From contig NZ_JASZYB010000004.1 in NCBI RefSeq assembly GCF_030317205.1, positions 372,001 through 436,000 on the forward strand: 64,000 nucleotides of DNA. The letters are read 5' to 3'. Numbering within the stretch: the stretch's first letter is position 1; the number at the start of each line of letters is the position of its first letter. The notes below the pieces were generated by a model, which did no database searches, was not told where the DNA came from, and saw nothing but the letters and a program-made list of their open reading frames with translations. The translations under genes were made by a program, and so were the position numbers. The DNA is from Variovorax sp. J2L1-78 (GTDB lineage: Bacteria; Pseudomonadota; Gammaproteobacteria; Burkholderiales; Burkholderiaceae_C). Positions 34,890-43,674 of the stretch are shown piece after piece.

Positions 34890-35201
34890 ATGCTCGAACT
34901 CCGCCCCGCCTGCGAACATTGCGCCGCCGACCTGCCACCGGCGTCGGCCGACGCGCGCATCTGCAGCTTCGAATGCACCTTCTGCGCAAACTGCGCCGAC
35001 ACCTTGCTGCAGCAGGTCTGCCCCAACTGCGGCGGCAACCTGGTGCCGCGGCCGATCCGGCCGACGCAGGACTGGAACGGCCGCGGCAACTCGCTGCACA
35101 ACAACCCGGCGGCGACCGAAGCCAAACACCGCCGCGCCGATCTGGCAGCGCACGCCGAGATGCTGCAGCGCCTGGCCGGCAGGCCGCCCGCCGCGCGTTG
35201 A
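34890..35201 (+). CDS. DUF1272 family cysteine-rich protein
   Basis: A 103-residue protein opening MLELRPACEHCAADLPPASADARICSFECTFCANC and continuing CPNCGGNLVPRPIRP. The eight cysteines in CxxC pairs predict two zinc knuckles. DUF1272 proteins are small, widespread in proteobacteria, and of unknown function. It sits 12 bases after the isochorismatase gene, so the three genes to 36207 are probably one unit. Confidence 0.88.
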   Translation: MLELRPACEHCAADLPPASADARICSFECTFCANCADTLLQQVCPNCGGNLVPRPIRPTQDWNGRGNSLHNNPAATEAKHRRADLAAHAEMLQRLAGRPPAAR

Positions 35202-35220
35202 GCGCGCCCCAGGACCACCA

Positions 35221-36207
35221 TTGACCCCCGGCCCACCGATCCGCGTCGCCTTCGCACTCCTGCCGAACAGCCTGGTGCTCGACTGGGCCGGCCCGGCGGA
35301 AGCGCTGCGCATCGCCAACCAGCTGCTGCGCGCCAGCGGGCAACCCGAGCGCTTCGTCATCGACTTCGTGTCGCCCACGCCGAGCAGCGTCGGCTCGGTC
35401 GGCGTGACGCTGAGCGGGCTATCGCCCCTGCCCGCGGTGTGGGACGAGCCCGCATGGATCGTGCTGGTCGGCCTGCCCGGCCGCACCATCGCGGTCGACA
35501 ACGACGAAGCGCGCGCGCTGCTGCACTGGCTCGGCGGGCAACGGCTGGAGACCGGCCGGCTGGAACTGGTCACCATCTGCGCCGGCACGCTGCTCGCGGC
35601 GCACGCGGGGCTGCTGGCCGGTCACCGCGTGACCACCCACCACCACCACCTCGACGAACTGCGCGCGGTGGCGCCCGACTGCGAGGTGGTCGCCAACCGC
35701 GTCTTCGTGCTCGACCCGCCGGTCAGCAGCAGCGCCGGCGTGACGACCGGCATCGACCTGATGCTGCACCGCATCGGCGAGGTCTGCGGCGAGGCGCTGG
35801 CCGCGCAGGTGGCGCAGACCATGGTGGTGGCGCTGCGGCGCGGCCCGCACGACCCGGAGCTGTCGCCTTTTCTCGCGCATCGGCATCACCTGCACGCCGC
35901 GCTGCACCGCGTGCAAGACGCCGTGAGCGCGCAGCCGCAGGCCGACTGGACCGTGCCGCGGATGGCGGAGGTGGCCCATACCTCGCCACGCCATCTCACG
36001 CGGCTGTTCGTGGAGCACGCGGGCGTGGCGCCACTGGCCTACCTGCGGCGGCTGCGGCTGGCGTCCGCGCAACTCGCACTGCAGTCGGGTGCGAACGTCA
36101 CGCGGGCCGCGGAGCAATCCGGTTTCGGGTCGGACACGCAGCTGCGACGTGCCTGGCGACAGTTCGGGCTGCCCGGGTCGCCGTCGTCGGCCACCCAAAG
36201 CCGCTGA
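35221..36207 (+). CDS. GlxA-type AraC family regulator with DJ-1/PfpI-like domain
   Basis: A 328-residue regulator. Residues about 8-190 are a DJ-1/PfpI-like sensor domain (RVAFALLPNSLVLDWAGPAEALRIAN and TICAGTLLAAHAGLLAGHRVTTHHHHLDEL, the GlxA signature). Residues about 230-320 are an AraC double helix-turn-helix (WTVPRMAEVAHTSPRHLTRLFVEHAGVAPLAYLRRLRLASAQ). The start is TTG at 35221 with CAGGA seven bases upstream. It probably controls the isochorismatase-DUF1272 unit it terminates. The inducer is unknown. Confidence 0.88.
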   Translation: MTPGPPIRVAFALLPNSLVLDWAGPAEALRIANQLLRASGQPERFVIDFVSPTPSSVGSVGVTLSGLSPLPAVWDEPAWIVLVGLPGRTIAVDNDEARALLHWLGGQRLETGRLELVTICAGTLLAAHAGLLAGHRVTTHHHHLDELRAVAPDCEVVANRVFVLDPPVSSSAGVTTGIDLMLHRIGEVCGEALAAQVAQTMVVALRRGPHDPELSPFLAHRHHLHAALHRVQDAVSAQPQADWTVPRMAEVAHTSPRHLTRLFVEHAGVAPLAYLRRLRLASAQLALQSGANVTRAAEQSGFGSDTQLRRAWRQFGLPGSPSSATQSR

Positions 36208-36221
36208 CGATCAGGAGGCGA

Positions 36222-38453
36222 TCAGGGCGCGCCGGTACCGCCCTGGGCGGCCAGCGGCGCAGCGGCGGCGTCCGGCGTGCCGGCCCGCAGCCATTCGGCG
36301 GTGTGGGTGCCCAGCGCGTCGAGTTGCAAGGCGATCAGGCCGAGCTGGGTGCGCACCAGGCCGACGGCCTCCTGCGTGTCGGCATCGGCCTGGCCCACGC
36401 GCGTCAGCGCCTCGCGCACGGGGTGACCGGCGGCCAGATCCGCGACATCGGGCGTTCCACGCAGGAACGCCTGGGCCAGCGCGTCGAGCGCCGCTGCCGC
36501 GCCCTCGATGCTGTCGAACAGCGCCTCGGCCGACCGCGCCTGCGCGAGCACCGTGCGGTGCGCGCCGAGCGCCGAGACATAGCTCAGCAGCGTGTGCGAG
36601 CGGATCAAAAAGCGCAGCGCCACGCCGGCATGCGGCCGCACCACGCCCGGCTCGCGGAACATGTCGCTGACCGCGGTCGACAGGGCCGCATCGGCGTTGT
36701 GGGCGTTGCGCCGCGCCAGGCGGTAAGCCAGGTCGTCGCGCGCGCCCGAGCGGTACTGGGCCTCAATCTGCCGCAAGTAGGCCGCGTGCGTCTGCAGGGC
36801 CGCGGCGGCGAGTTCGTTGATGCGGCGCGCCGCCCAGTGCGGCAGCACCAGCACCATGGCCAGGCCCGCCAGCGCGCTGCCGATGGCGGTGTCGATCAGC
36901 CGCGGCCACAGCAGCAGCCCGCCGTCGCCGACCTGGTTGAAGAACATCAGCACCAGCAACGTGACCGCCGCGGTCGCCAGCAGGTAGCGACGCGCCCGCG
37001 CGCCGAAGAAGAACACGCCGGCCGCCACCGCCACCAGCGACTGCAGCCAGGGCTGCGGAAAGAGCGTGAGCACCGCCCAGCCGAGCACCACGCCCAGCGC
37101 CGTGCCGGCGACGCGCTCGGCCATGCGCGCCATCGTGTCGCCATAGGTCGGCTGGATGACGAAGAGCGTGGTCAGCAGGATCCAGTATCCCTGCACCGGG
37201 TGGATCAGCAGCATCACGCCGTAGCCGGCGACGAGCGCCACGGCCAGCCGCACCGCATGGCGGAACAGCGGCGAGCGCGGCGCGAGCTGGCGCCGCACCC
37301 GCTCGACGGCGTCGCGGCCGCTGCGCGGCGAGCGGTCGTACAGGTCCATGTCGGTCCGGCCGGCCTGCGCCGCGGGCTGGCTGGCACCCGCGAGCTGGCC
37401 GTCGAGCTGCCCGAGGTTGCGGGCCAGCGCCTCGACCGAGGCCAGCAGCGCCAGGCGCTGCGGCGTGTCGGCGCGCGTGCGCTCGTGCGCGATCGCGCTG
37501 CGCAGGTCGGACAGCGCCTGCACCGTCGCACCGCCGGCGACGAAGGGCTCGCGCCGCGCGATCGACAGCGCCAGGCGACGGCAGGCGTCGGCCTGCAGCG
37601 CCAGCACGCGCTGGCAGCGGTAGAGCACATCGCTGTGGAAGAAGGCGTCGGCCAGCGCGTTGTAGTCGTCGTGCGACGAGCTGGCGCGCTCGTGCACGTC
37701 CTGCGCGATCAGGTAGAGGCCGCGGTAGCGCGTGATGCGGCCGGTCGGCGTGCGCGGGCCGACGCGCCGGAAGATGCTCTCTTTCGCCGCGTTGAGCGCG
37801 CCCACCACGCTGGTGTTGAGCTGTGCCAGCGACAGCCGCTTGCGCTCGATGTCGACGCCGCGCACCGGCTCGAACAGCGAGGCCTTGAAGCCGACGTAGT
37901 CCGCCAGCGAATGGAAGAGCTTCACCAGCAGCGCCTGCACCGGCTCGGCCGGGAACAGCGCGGCCCAGCCGACCGACCAGGCGCCGTACCAAGCGGCGCC
38001 CGACAGCAGCAGCGCCACCTCGTGCCAGCGCGGCTGGCCGCCAGCCGCGTGGTCGAGGCTGAGCGTGGCGTACATCGCGAGGATCAGCGTGGCATGGCCG
38101 ATGGCCTTGAAGCGCGCCTCGATGGCGCCGAGCATGGTCAGCGCGAAGGCCGCGATCGCCAGTCCGGCGATGAAGAGCACCGGCCGGCCGAACAGCGCCT
38201 CGACCGCGAAGGCCATGAGCGCGAAGCACCCCAGCGTGACGGCCTGCGCGCGCCAGCGGCCCTGCCAGCTGTCGTCGGTTTCGGCCAGCGCGCTGGCGAT
38301 GATGCCCAGCGCCGCGGGGATCAGCGCGTGCATGTGGCCCGTGCCGACGCACAGCGCCATGGCGCTGCCCAGCGCCAGCAGCACGCGCAGCGGCTGGCCG
38401 CCGGCGGCGAACAGCCAGCGGCGTGGCGACAGGGCGAGAACGGAATCGGTCAT
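36222..38453 (-). CDS. YccS/FUSC family inner-membrane protein
   Basis: A 743-residue protein with two hydrophobic blocks, residues about 20-170 and 395-530, each followed by a long soluble helical region. QGYWILLTTLFVIQPTYGDTMARMAERVAGTALGVVLGW is the FUSC family signature (aromatic acid exporter, YccS/AaeB-like). Members are proposed to export aromatic acids or other small acids; the substrate is unknown. The ATG at 38453 is chosen by family length; one nine codons earlier is possible. It converges on the GlxA-type gene. Confidence 0.88.
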   Translation of the reverse strand: MTDSVLALSPRRWLFAAGGQPLRVLLALGSAMALCVGTGHMHALIPAALGIIASALAETDDSWQGRWRAQAVTLGCFALMAFAVEALFGRPVLFIAGLAIAAFALTMLGAIEARFKAIGHATLILAMYATLSLDHAAGGQPRWHEVALLLSGAAWYGAWSVGWAALFPAEPVQALLVKLFHSLADYVGFKASLFEPVRGVDIERKRLSLAQLNTSVVGALNAAKESIFRRVGPRTPTGRITRYRGLYLIAQDVHERASSSHDDYNALADAFFHSDVLYRCQRVLALQADACRRLALSIARREPFVAGGATVQALSDLRSAIAHERTRADTPQRLALLASVEALARNLGQLDGQLAGASQPAAQAGRTDMDLYDRSPRSGRDAVERVRRQLAPRSPLFRHAVRLAVALVAGYGVMLLIHPVQGYWILLTTLFVIQPTYGDTMARMAERVAGTALGVVLGWAVLTLFPQPWLQSLVAVAAGVFFFGARARRYLLATAAVTLLVLMFFNQVGDGGLLLWPRLIDTAIGSALAGLAMVLVLPHWAARRINELAAAALQTHAAYLRQIEAQYRSGARDDLAYRLARRNAHNADAALSTAVSDMFREPGVVRPHAGVALRFLIRSHTLLSYVSALGAHRTVLAQARSAEALFDSIEGAAAALDALAQAFLRGTPDVADLAAGHPVREALTRVGQADADTQEAVGLVRTQLGLIALQLDALGTHTAEWLRAGTPDAAAAPLAAQGGTGAP

Positions 38454-38504
38454 GGCCGGATGCTGCAGGATGCGTGCCACCGCAGGCTGCGCATCACGGG
38501 GGGT

Positions 38505-38915
38505 TCACGTCGGGAGATAACCGCAGAAGCGCAGCACGTGGCCGTCGGGCTCGCGCACCGCCAACTCGCGCAGGCCCCAGGGTTGGGAGGTCGGTGCTTC
38601 GACGATGTCGACGCCGCGCTTCACGTAGGTCGCGTACAGGCCGTCGATGTCGTGGCCGACATGGATCACGATCTCGCCGCGCCACGGCCGGGTGTCGCGC
38701 ATGTTGACCTGCCAGAGCCGCAGGTAGACCGCCTCGCCCTGCCCGGCCGGCGGCACGTGCTTGACCCGCGCATAGCTGGGCGGCTCGCCGGCGACGAAGT
38801 CCAGCGTGAAGCCCAGCACGTCGCAGAAGTAGCGGGCGGCGCGGGTCGCATCCGCCACCGGCAGCACCGGCTGCACGCCGTGGAACTGGTGCCGCGTGCC
38901 GAGGTCGTCGGCCAT
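38505..38915 (-). CDS. VOC family (glyoxalase/bleomycin resistance-like) protein
   Basis: A 136-residue protein with two VOC modules: QFHGVQPVLPVADATRAARYFCDVLGFTLDFV and the second ending ELAVREPDGHVLRFCGYL. The H near residue 12 and E of REPDGH may bind metal. The substrate is unknown. Its ATG shares a base with the stop of the SirB1 gene (TGATG), indicating coupled translation. Confidence 0.85.
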   Translation of the reverse strand: MADDLGTRHQFHGVQPVLPVADATRAARYFCDVLGFTLDFVAGEPPSYARVKHVPPAGQGEAVYLRLWQVNMRDTRPWRGEIVIHVGHDIDGLYATYVKRGVDIVEAPTSQPWGLRELAVREPDGHVLRFCGYLPT

Positions 38916-39766
38916 CAGTTCAGGGCCCGGCGCAGGGCCGCCACGCGCTCGGCGATGGCGTCGAGGTCGAGCGCCTCCTCGGCGTGGCGCAGGTAGGTTT
39001 CCAGGTCGCGCACCGCCGAGGCGGTGTTGCCTTGCGCGGCATGCGCCAGGCCGCGGTCACGGTGCTCGCCCCAGGCCTCGGGCAGCAGCGCCACCAGACG
39101 GTCCTGCACGGCGATGGCGCGCTGCCAGTCTTCTTGCGCACGGTGCACTTCCTTCAGATTGCGCAGCATGCGACCGATGATCTCGCGCGGCGGGGCCGGC
39201 TGCAGGTAGAGGCCGAGCGGCACGTCGAAATCGCCGACCAGGCCATTGCTCTGCTTGTAGGGCTCGAGCCGCTCGCTCAGGTCTTCGCGTGAGAGCGATT
39301 TGCCGGTGAACGGGTCGATCACCACCTGGCCCTTGGGCAGCGTGACCTTCATCATGAAGTGCCCCGGGAACGCGATGCCGCGCGCCTGCAGGCCCAGCCC
39401 CTGGGCCAGCTCCATCCACAACACGGCCAGCGAGATCGGAATGCCCCGGCGCGTGCGCAACACCGCGTTCAGGTAGCTGTTGTCGGGGTCGTAGTAGTCG
39501 TTGACGTTGCCACCGAAGCTCAGGTCGTGGAAGAAGAACTGGTTGAGCGCGCGCAGGCGCGCGAGCGGTGCCGCGTCCGACGGCAGGCGGCGCTTCAGGC
39601 GGGCCAGCAACTGGTCGACGTCGCCCAGCACCTGCTGCACGTCGAGGTCGGGGTATTCGTCCTGCGCGAGCGACGCGGCCGCCTCGAGCAGCGGAAACTG
39701 GTCGTCGCTCTTCACGAGCGAGTCGAAGTATTCGAGGGCGGTCGGTGCCGAGAAGCTGAACGTCAT
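38915..39766 (-). CDS. SirB1 family transglutaminase-like TPR protein
   Basis: A 283-residue protein. Residues about 40-190 are the SirB1 transglutaminase-like domain: LRALNQFFFHDLSFGGNVNDYYDPDNSYLNAVLRTRRGIPISLAVLWMELAQGLGLQARGIAFPGHFMMKV. The usual catalytic cysteine is not seen in the ISLAVLW helix, so enzymatic activity is doubtful. Residues about 200-280 resemble TPR helices. Function is unknown; homologues are often near chemotaxis or peptide chain release genes. The ATG at 39766 matches the family start. Followed by the VOC gene at a one-base overlap. Confidence 0.88.
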   Translation of the reverse strand: MTFSFSAPTALEYFDSLVKSDDQFPLLEAAASLAQDEYPDLDVQQVLGDVDQLLARLKRRLPSDAAPLARLRALNQFFFHDLSFGGNVNDYYDPDNSYLNAVLRTRRGIPISLAVLWMELAQGLGLQARGIAFPGHFMMKVTLPKGQVVIDPFTGKSLSREDLSERLEPYKQSNGLVGDFDVPLGLYLQPAPPREIIGRMLRNLKEVHRAQEDWQRAIAVQDRLVALLPEAWGEHRDRGLAHAAQGNTASAVRDLETYLRHAEEALDLDAIAERVAALRRALN

Positions 39767-39823
39767 GTGGCTCTTTGTAGAGGACCGCGCCGGGAGCGTC
39801 AAGGCGACGTTGCGGCCCGCGCC

Positions 39824-41389
39824 TTATCGCTTGATGAAACTGCGCAACCGCACACCCAGCAGGGTCAAGGCGGCGAAATAGAGCAGGCCGGCACCGGCGA
39901 TGAACAGCGCCAGCAGGCCGATGCGCTGCAGCCGGACGGCTCGCAGCGCCACCCAGTCGAAATGCCCGGCGCCCCAGTACAACAGAAGGCCCAGCAACGC
40001 CGCCGATACGAGCACCTGCAGGACGAACTTGCCCCAGCCGGGTTCGGGCCGGTAGCTGCCGCGCCGCACCAGGCCGGCGAGCAGCCACAGCGCATTGACG
40101 ACCGCGCCGATCGCGATGGTCAGCGTCAGGGCGGCGTGCTGCAGCAGCGGCACCAGCACGAGGTTGAGCAGCTGGGTGAAGATCAGCACGCCGACCGCGA
40201 TGCGCATCGGCGAGCGCATGTCGTGGCGCGCGTAGTAGCCCGGCGCCAGCACCTTGATGGCGACGATGCCGACCAGGCCCGCGCCGTAGCCCATCAGCGC
40301 GACAGTGGTGCGCTGCACGTCGACCGCACTGAAGGCGCCGTTGTGGAACAGCACCGCGACCAGTGGTTTCGAGAACACCAGCAAGGCCACCGCGCAGGGC
40401 ACCGACAGCAGCACGACCAGGCGCAGGCCCCAGTCGAGCAGCGAGGAATAGCGGGCGTCGTCCTTGGCCGCGCGGGCGCTGGCCAGCTGCGGCATCAGCA
40501 CCACGCCGAGCGCCACGCCGAGCATCGCGGTGGGGAACTCCATCAGCCGGTCGGCATAGCTGACCCAGGTCACGCTGCCGGGCGCCAGGTGCGAGGCGAT
40601 CTGCGTGTTGATGAGCAGCGAGATCTGCGCGACGCTGACACCGATCAGCGCCGGCAGCATCAGCCGGAGGATCTTGCGCGTCGTCGGGTCGTTCCACGAT
40701 GTGCAGAGCGCGCGCCAGCGCACACCGATGCGCGGCAGCATGCCGATGCGGCGCAGCGCGGGCAACTGGATGCCCAGCTGCAGCGCACCGCCCACCATCA
40801 CGCCGACGCACTGGGCGTAGATCGGCTCGATGCCCCAACGCCGGAACAGCGGCGCGCCGAACACGATCGAGGAAATCAGCGCCACGTTGAGCAGCACCGG
40901 CGAGGCGGCCGGCACCGCAAACTTGCGCCAGGTGTTGAGCACCCCGCCGGCCAGCGCCACCAGCGACATGAAGAAGATGTAGGGGAACATCCAGCGCGTC
41001 ATGAGCACGGCGGCGTCGTAGCCGTGCGGCGTCTGCTGCAGGCCGCTGGCCATCGCCCACAGCATCAGCGGCGCCCCCGCCACGCCGGCGATGCACAGCA
41101 GCACCAGCGCCCAGGTCAGCAGCGTGGCGACATGGTCGACCAGCGCCCGCGCGCCGGCGTCGCCCTGTTCGGTGCGCGTGGCCGACAGCACCGGCACGAA
41201 CGCCTGGGTAAAGGCGCCCTCCCCCAGTACCCGCCGGAACAGGTTGGGAATGCGAAAGGCCACATTGAAGGCGTCGGTCAGCGCGCTGACCCCGAACACC
41301 GACGCCATCAGCAGGTCGCGGATGAGCCCGGTGACCCGGGACGCGAGCGTCAGGAGCGAAACGGTGGAGGCGGATTTGAGCAGGGACAC
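39824..41389 (-). CDS. murJ: Lipid II flippase MurJ
   Basis: A 521-residue MOP-family transporter with about 14 hydrophobic segments that moves lipid II across the inner membrane. The start SLLKSASTVSLLTLASRVTGLIRDLLMASVFG and DAFNVAFRIPNLFRRVLGEGAFTQAFVPVL are MurJ hallmarks. The start codon is GTG at 41389; the frame is open upstream but adds sequence outside the family. It is divergent from rpsT, a conserved pairing in betaproteobacteria. Confidence 0.95.
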   Translation of the reverse strand: MSLLKSASTVSLLTLASRVTGLIRDLLMASVFGVSALTDAFNVAFRIPNLFRRVLGEGAFTQAFVPVLSATRTEQGDAGARALVDHVATLLTWALVLLCIAGVAGAPLMLWAMASGLQQTPHGYDAAVLMTRWMFPYIFFMSLVALAGGVLNTWRKFAVPAASPVLLNVALISSIVFGAPLFRRWGIEPIYAQCVGVMVGGALQLGIQLPALRRIGMLPRIGVRWRALCTSWNDPTTRKILRLMLPALIGVSVAQISLLINTQIASHLAPGSVTWVSYADRLMEFPTAMLGVALGVVLMPQLASARAAKDDARYSSLLDWGLRLVVLLSVPCAVALLVFSKPLVAVLFHNGAFSAVDVQRTTVALMGYGAGLVGIVAIKVLAPGYYARHDMRSPMRIAVGVLIFTQLLNLVLVPLLQHAALTLTIAIGAVVNALWLLAGLVRRGSYRPEPGWGKFVLQVLVSAALLGLLLYWGAGHFDWVALRAVRLQRIGLLALFIAGAGLLYFAALTLLGVRLRSFIKR

Positions 41390-41439
41390 GGCGCCGGAGT
41401 GTAGGCCCCGCGCCAGCGGCGTCCTTCCCGCCCGCTTCG

Positions 41440-41535
41440 CCAGGGACGCCGCGGAACCGGCTCCGCCGGGCCGCTGGCATCGCCCCCCCGTAGGGGGCCG
41501 GAGGCCGCACGAAGTGGGCAAGCCGGGGGCGAGGC
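41440..41535 (+). repeat. Dispersed intergenic repeat, copy B
   Basis: About 96 bases between murJ and rpsT with the same block order as 17525-17616: CCAGGG, CCGCGGAAC, GGCT-GCC-GGCC-CTGG, a C-run to G-run stem, then GTG and a G-run. It ends just upstream of the rpsT -10 box. Both copies lie on the plus strand. Confidence 0.65.
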
Positions 41536-41545
41536 GAGCTCGGGC

Positions 41546-41551
41546 TATAAT
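41546..41551 (+). promoter_or_regulatory. -10 box of rpsT
   Basis: A perfect TATAAT 44 bases before the rpsT ATG. No good -35 hexamer is found at 16-18 bases upstream, where the dispersed repeat ends. Confidence 0.6.
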
Positions 41552-41595
41552 GTTCGGCTTTGCTGCATCATCCCCAGACACCAGGAACCTAAACC

Positions 41596-41913
41596 ATGGC
41601 ATCCGCAAAACCCAAGAAGAAGAACCCGCGCCTCGCGTCGGGCCGCAAGCGCGTCCGCCAGGACGTCAAGATCAACGCCGCGAACACCTCGCTGCGTTCG
41701 AAGTACCGGACCGCGGTCAAGAACGTCGAGAAGGCCGTGCTGGCCGGCGACAAGACCAAGGCGACCGAACTCTTCGCCAAGGCCCAGAGCATCGTCGACA
41801 CCGTCGCCGACAAGGGCATCTTCCACAAGAACAAGGCTGCGCGCGACAAGAGTCGCCTGTCGGCCAAGGTCAAGGCACTCGCCCTGGCCGCACCGGCGCA
41901 AGCCACCGCCTGA
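41596..41913 (+). CDS. rpsT: 30S ribosomal protein S20
   Basis: 105 residues, strongly basic and helical: MASAKPKKKNPRLASGRKRVRQDVKINAANTSLRSKYRTAVKNVEKAV, then KGIFHKNKAARDKSRLSAKV. S20 binds 16S rRNA early in 30S assembly. AGGA lies ten bases upstream of the ATG. It is monocistronic, with its own -10 box and a strong terminator downstream. Confidence 0.98.
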   Translation: MASAKPKKKNPRLASGRKRVRQDVKINAANTSLRSKYRTAVKNVEKAVLAGDKTKATELFAKAQSIVDTVADKGIFHKNKAARDKSRLSAKVKALALAAPAQATA

Positions 41914-41985
41914 CCTTCCGTCAGGCCAAGCCCGGACCGGCTCGCCGGTCCGCCGTTTGACAGGGGTGCGCTGCAGCAAAAGTGA

Positions 41986-42009
41986 AAAACCGCCTTCGGG
42001 CGGTTTTTT
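41986..42009 (+). terminator. Rho-independent terminator of rpsT
   Basis: AAAACCGCC and GGCGGTTTT flank a TTCG tetraloop, followed by a run of T. It lies 73 bases after the rpsT stop. Confidence 0.95.
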
Positions 42010-42185
42010 CATGGGCGCTCGTTTTCCATCCGGCCCGGCGCAGCCGTATTGCGCGGCGCATCGTGCAGATATGCGCAGTTTTCGGGTGAACCCGCCTGCA
42101 GGAACGCTGTGGATTTGCCGATAGCCACAACGTCGGGGGTACTCAAGAGAGGCCATCGATCAGGCCAATACCACCCGGAGACACC

Positions 42186-43151
42186 ATGAGCACAGTTCTG
42201 AACGAAGTCGACGAGCGCACCAATCTCACCAGCAGCAACCGGTTCGAACTGCTGTTGTTTCGCCTCGGTGAAGCGCCCAACTCGGACCGGCGGGAACTGT
42301 TCGGCATCAACGTCTTCAAGGTGCGCGAGATCATCGTGACGCCCTCCATCACGGCGATCGCGGGCTCGTCGCCCCACGTGATGGGCGTGACCAATATCCG
42401 CGGTCAGCTGATGCCGGTGATCGACCTGGCGAGCGCGGTGGGATGCGTGCCGAAAAACGGTCGCAACATCCTGCTCGTGACGGAATACGCACGAACGACC
42501 CAGGCCTTCGCTGTCGAAGAGGTGGACGAGATCGTGCGACTCGAATGGAGCCAGGTGCTGTCTGCGGAAGGCAGCACCTCGGCCAGCGGCCTGATCACCA
42601 GCATCGCCCGGCTGGACGGCGACGTCCACGGCACGCGGCTGGCGCAGGTTCTGGACGTCGAGCAGATCCTGCGCACCGTGCTGCCGCCACCCCCCGAAGA
42701 CACGACGGCCGAGGCGGTCGACGTGCGGGTCAAGCTGCGCCCCGGCTCGATCATTCTGGCGGCGGACGATTCGATGCTCGCGCGCTCCCTGATCCAGCAT
42801 GGGCTGACGGCAATGGGCGCGGAACACGAGATGACGAAGTCCGGGAAGGAAGCCTGGGATCGGCTGGAGGCGATCGCCAAGGCCGCGGAAGCCGAGGGCA
42901 AGACCGCCGCCGACAAGGTGGCCCTGGTCCTGACCGACCTGGAGATGCCCGAGATGGACGGCTTCACCCTGACGCGGAAGATCAAGGCCGACCCGCGCTT
43001 CAGCTCGATTCCCGTGGTGATCCATTCGTCGCTCACGGGGACCACCAACGAGGTCCATGCCAAGGGCGTCGGCGCGGATGCCTTCGTCGGCAAGTTCGTC
43101 GCGCAGGAACTGGCCGAGACCATCGAGCGGATGCTGCTGGCGCGACGCTAG
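42186..43151 (+). CDS. cheV: Chemotaxis protein CheV (CheW domain plus receiver)
   Basis: A 321-residue chemotaxis coupling protein. Residues about 15-165 are a CheW domain (FELLLFRLG, FGINVFKVREII, VMGVTNIRGQLMPVIDLA). Residues about 190-318 are a response-regulator receiver: IILAADDSMLARSLI with the acidic pair, VLTDLEMPEMDGFTL with the phosphorylated aspartate, and VIHSSLT with the threonine/serine switch. CheV links chemoreceptors to CheA and is tuned by phosphorylation. GGAG precedes the ATG. No other motility gene is near. A GCCGATAG at 42117-42124 resembles a sigma-28 -10 element, but no matching -35 was found. Confidence 0.93.
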   Translation: MSTVLNEVDERTNLTSSNRFELLLFRLGEAPNSDRRELFGINVFKVREIIVTPSITAIAGSSPHVMGVTNIRGQLMPVIDLASAVGCVPKNGRNILLVTEYARTTQAFAVEEVDEIVRLEWSQVLSAEGSTSASGLITSIARLDGDVHGTRLAQVLDVEQILRTVLPPPPEDTTAEAVDVRVKLRPGSIILAADDSMLARSLIQHGLTAMGAEHEMTKSGKEAWDRLEAIAKAAEAEGKTAADKVALVLTDLEMPEMDGFTLTRKIKADPRFSSIPVVIHSSLTGTTNEVHAKGVGADAFVGKFVAQELAETIERMLLARR

Positions 43152-43187
43152 AAACTGGAAACGACTCGCCCCCCGTCGGGCCGCCCC

Positions 43188-43514
43188 TCAGGGCTTGGCC
43201 GGCGGTGGCGTGTCGGGGACGACGCAGGCTTCGGCGATCTGCAGGCCGTTGTCGCGCGCGAAGTTCATGACGAAATCCCAGGCCATGACGTCGTGGTCGC
43301 GCAGGTCGGTGTGGACGATCACGCACTTCACGCCGCCGACGCTGGTCGGCACGCACCAGGGCGAATAGCTCAGGTGGCTGCCCGGCGTCGCGCCGCCCGG
43401 GCGGAAGGAACTCATCACGCCGGCGAGCCGTTCGGCCCAGTCGCTCGGGCGAAAGGTGCGCCCGTCGGACGTGATGCCCTGGATGAAAACTTCTTTGGCG
43501 CGGGGAGAAATCAT
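43188..43514 (-). CDS. DUF3579 family protein
   Basis: A 108-residue protein beginning MISPRAKEVFIQGITSDGRTFRPSDWAERLAGVMSSF and containing CVIVHTDLRDHDVMAWDFVMNFARDNGLQI. This is DUF3579, a family largely restricted to betaproteobacteria. It is divergent from argD-argF, an arrangement I recall as recurrent, so a role tied to arginine genes is possible but unproven. The start at 43514 matches the family; an earlier ATG adds unrelated residues. Confidence 0.85.
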   Translation of the reverse strand: MISPRAKEVFIQGITSDGRTFRPSDWAERLAGVMSSFRPGGATPGSHLSYSPWCVPTSVGGVKCVIVHTDLRDHDVMAWDFVMNFARDNGLQIAEACVVPDTPPPAKP

Positions 43515-43674
43515 CGGTGGGAAGAAGGCGTCGCGAGGCGTTGTGCTGCGACGCACAAGATTCTATCCGCGGGCCCGCCCGACGGCATGTCGGCCGACAT
43601 TGCTGCGATGCGGAATCGGCAACAAAGCCGCAAAGCCCGCCGCCTAGAATCGCCTTCCCTTTCCGGAGAACCGC

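Noticed and set aside
35439..38996. A plus-strand open frame of more than 1,100 codons crossing the GlxA-type, YccS and VOC genes
   Set aside because: It lies out of frame or opposite to three clear genes, is rich in Arg, Ala, Gly and His, and shows no domain. Long antisense frames are usual at this GC content.
39359..41404. A 681-codon plus-strand frame opposite murJ and the SirB1 gene
   Set aside because: Composition dominated by Gln, Arg and His, no family match, and MurJ is complete on the other strand.
42117..42124. GCCGATAG as a sigma-28 -10 element for cheV
   Set aside because: The expected -35 region (TAAA) is not present at the proper distance. It is mentioned in the cheV entry only.
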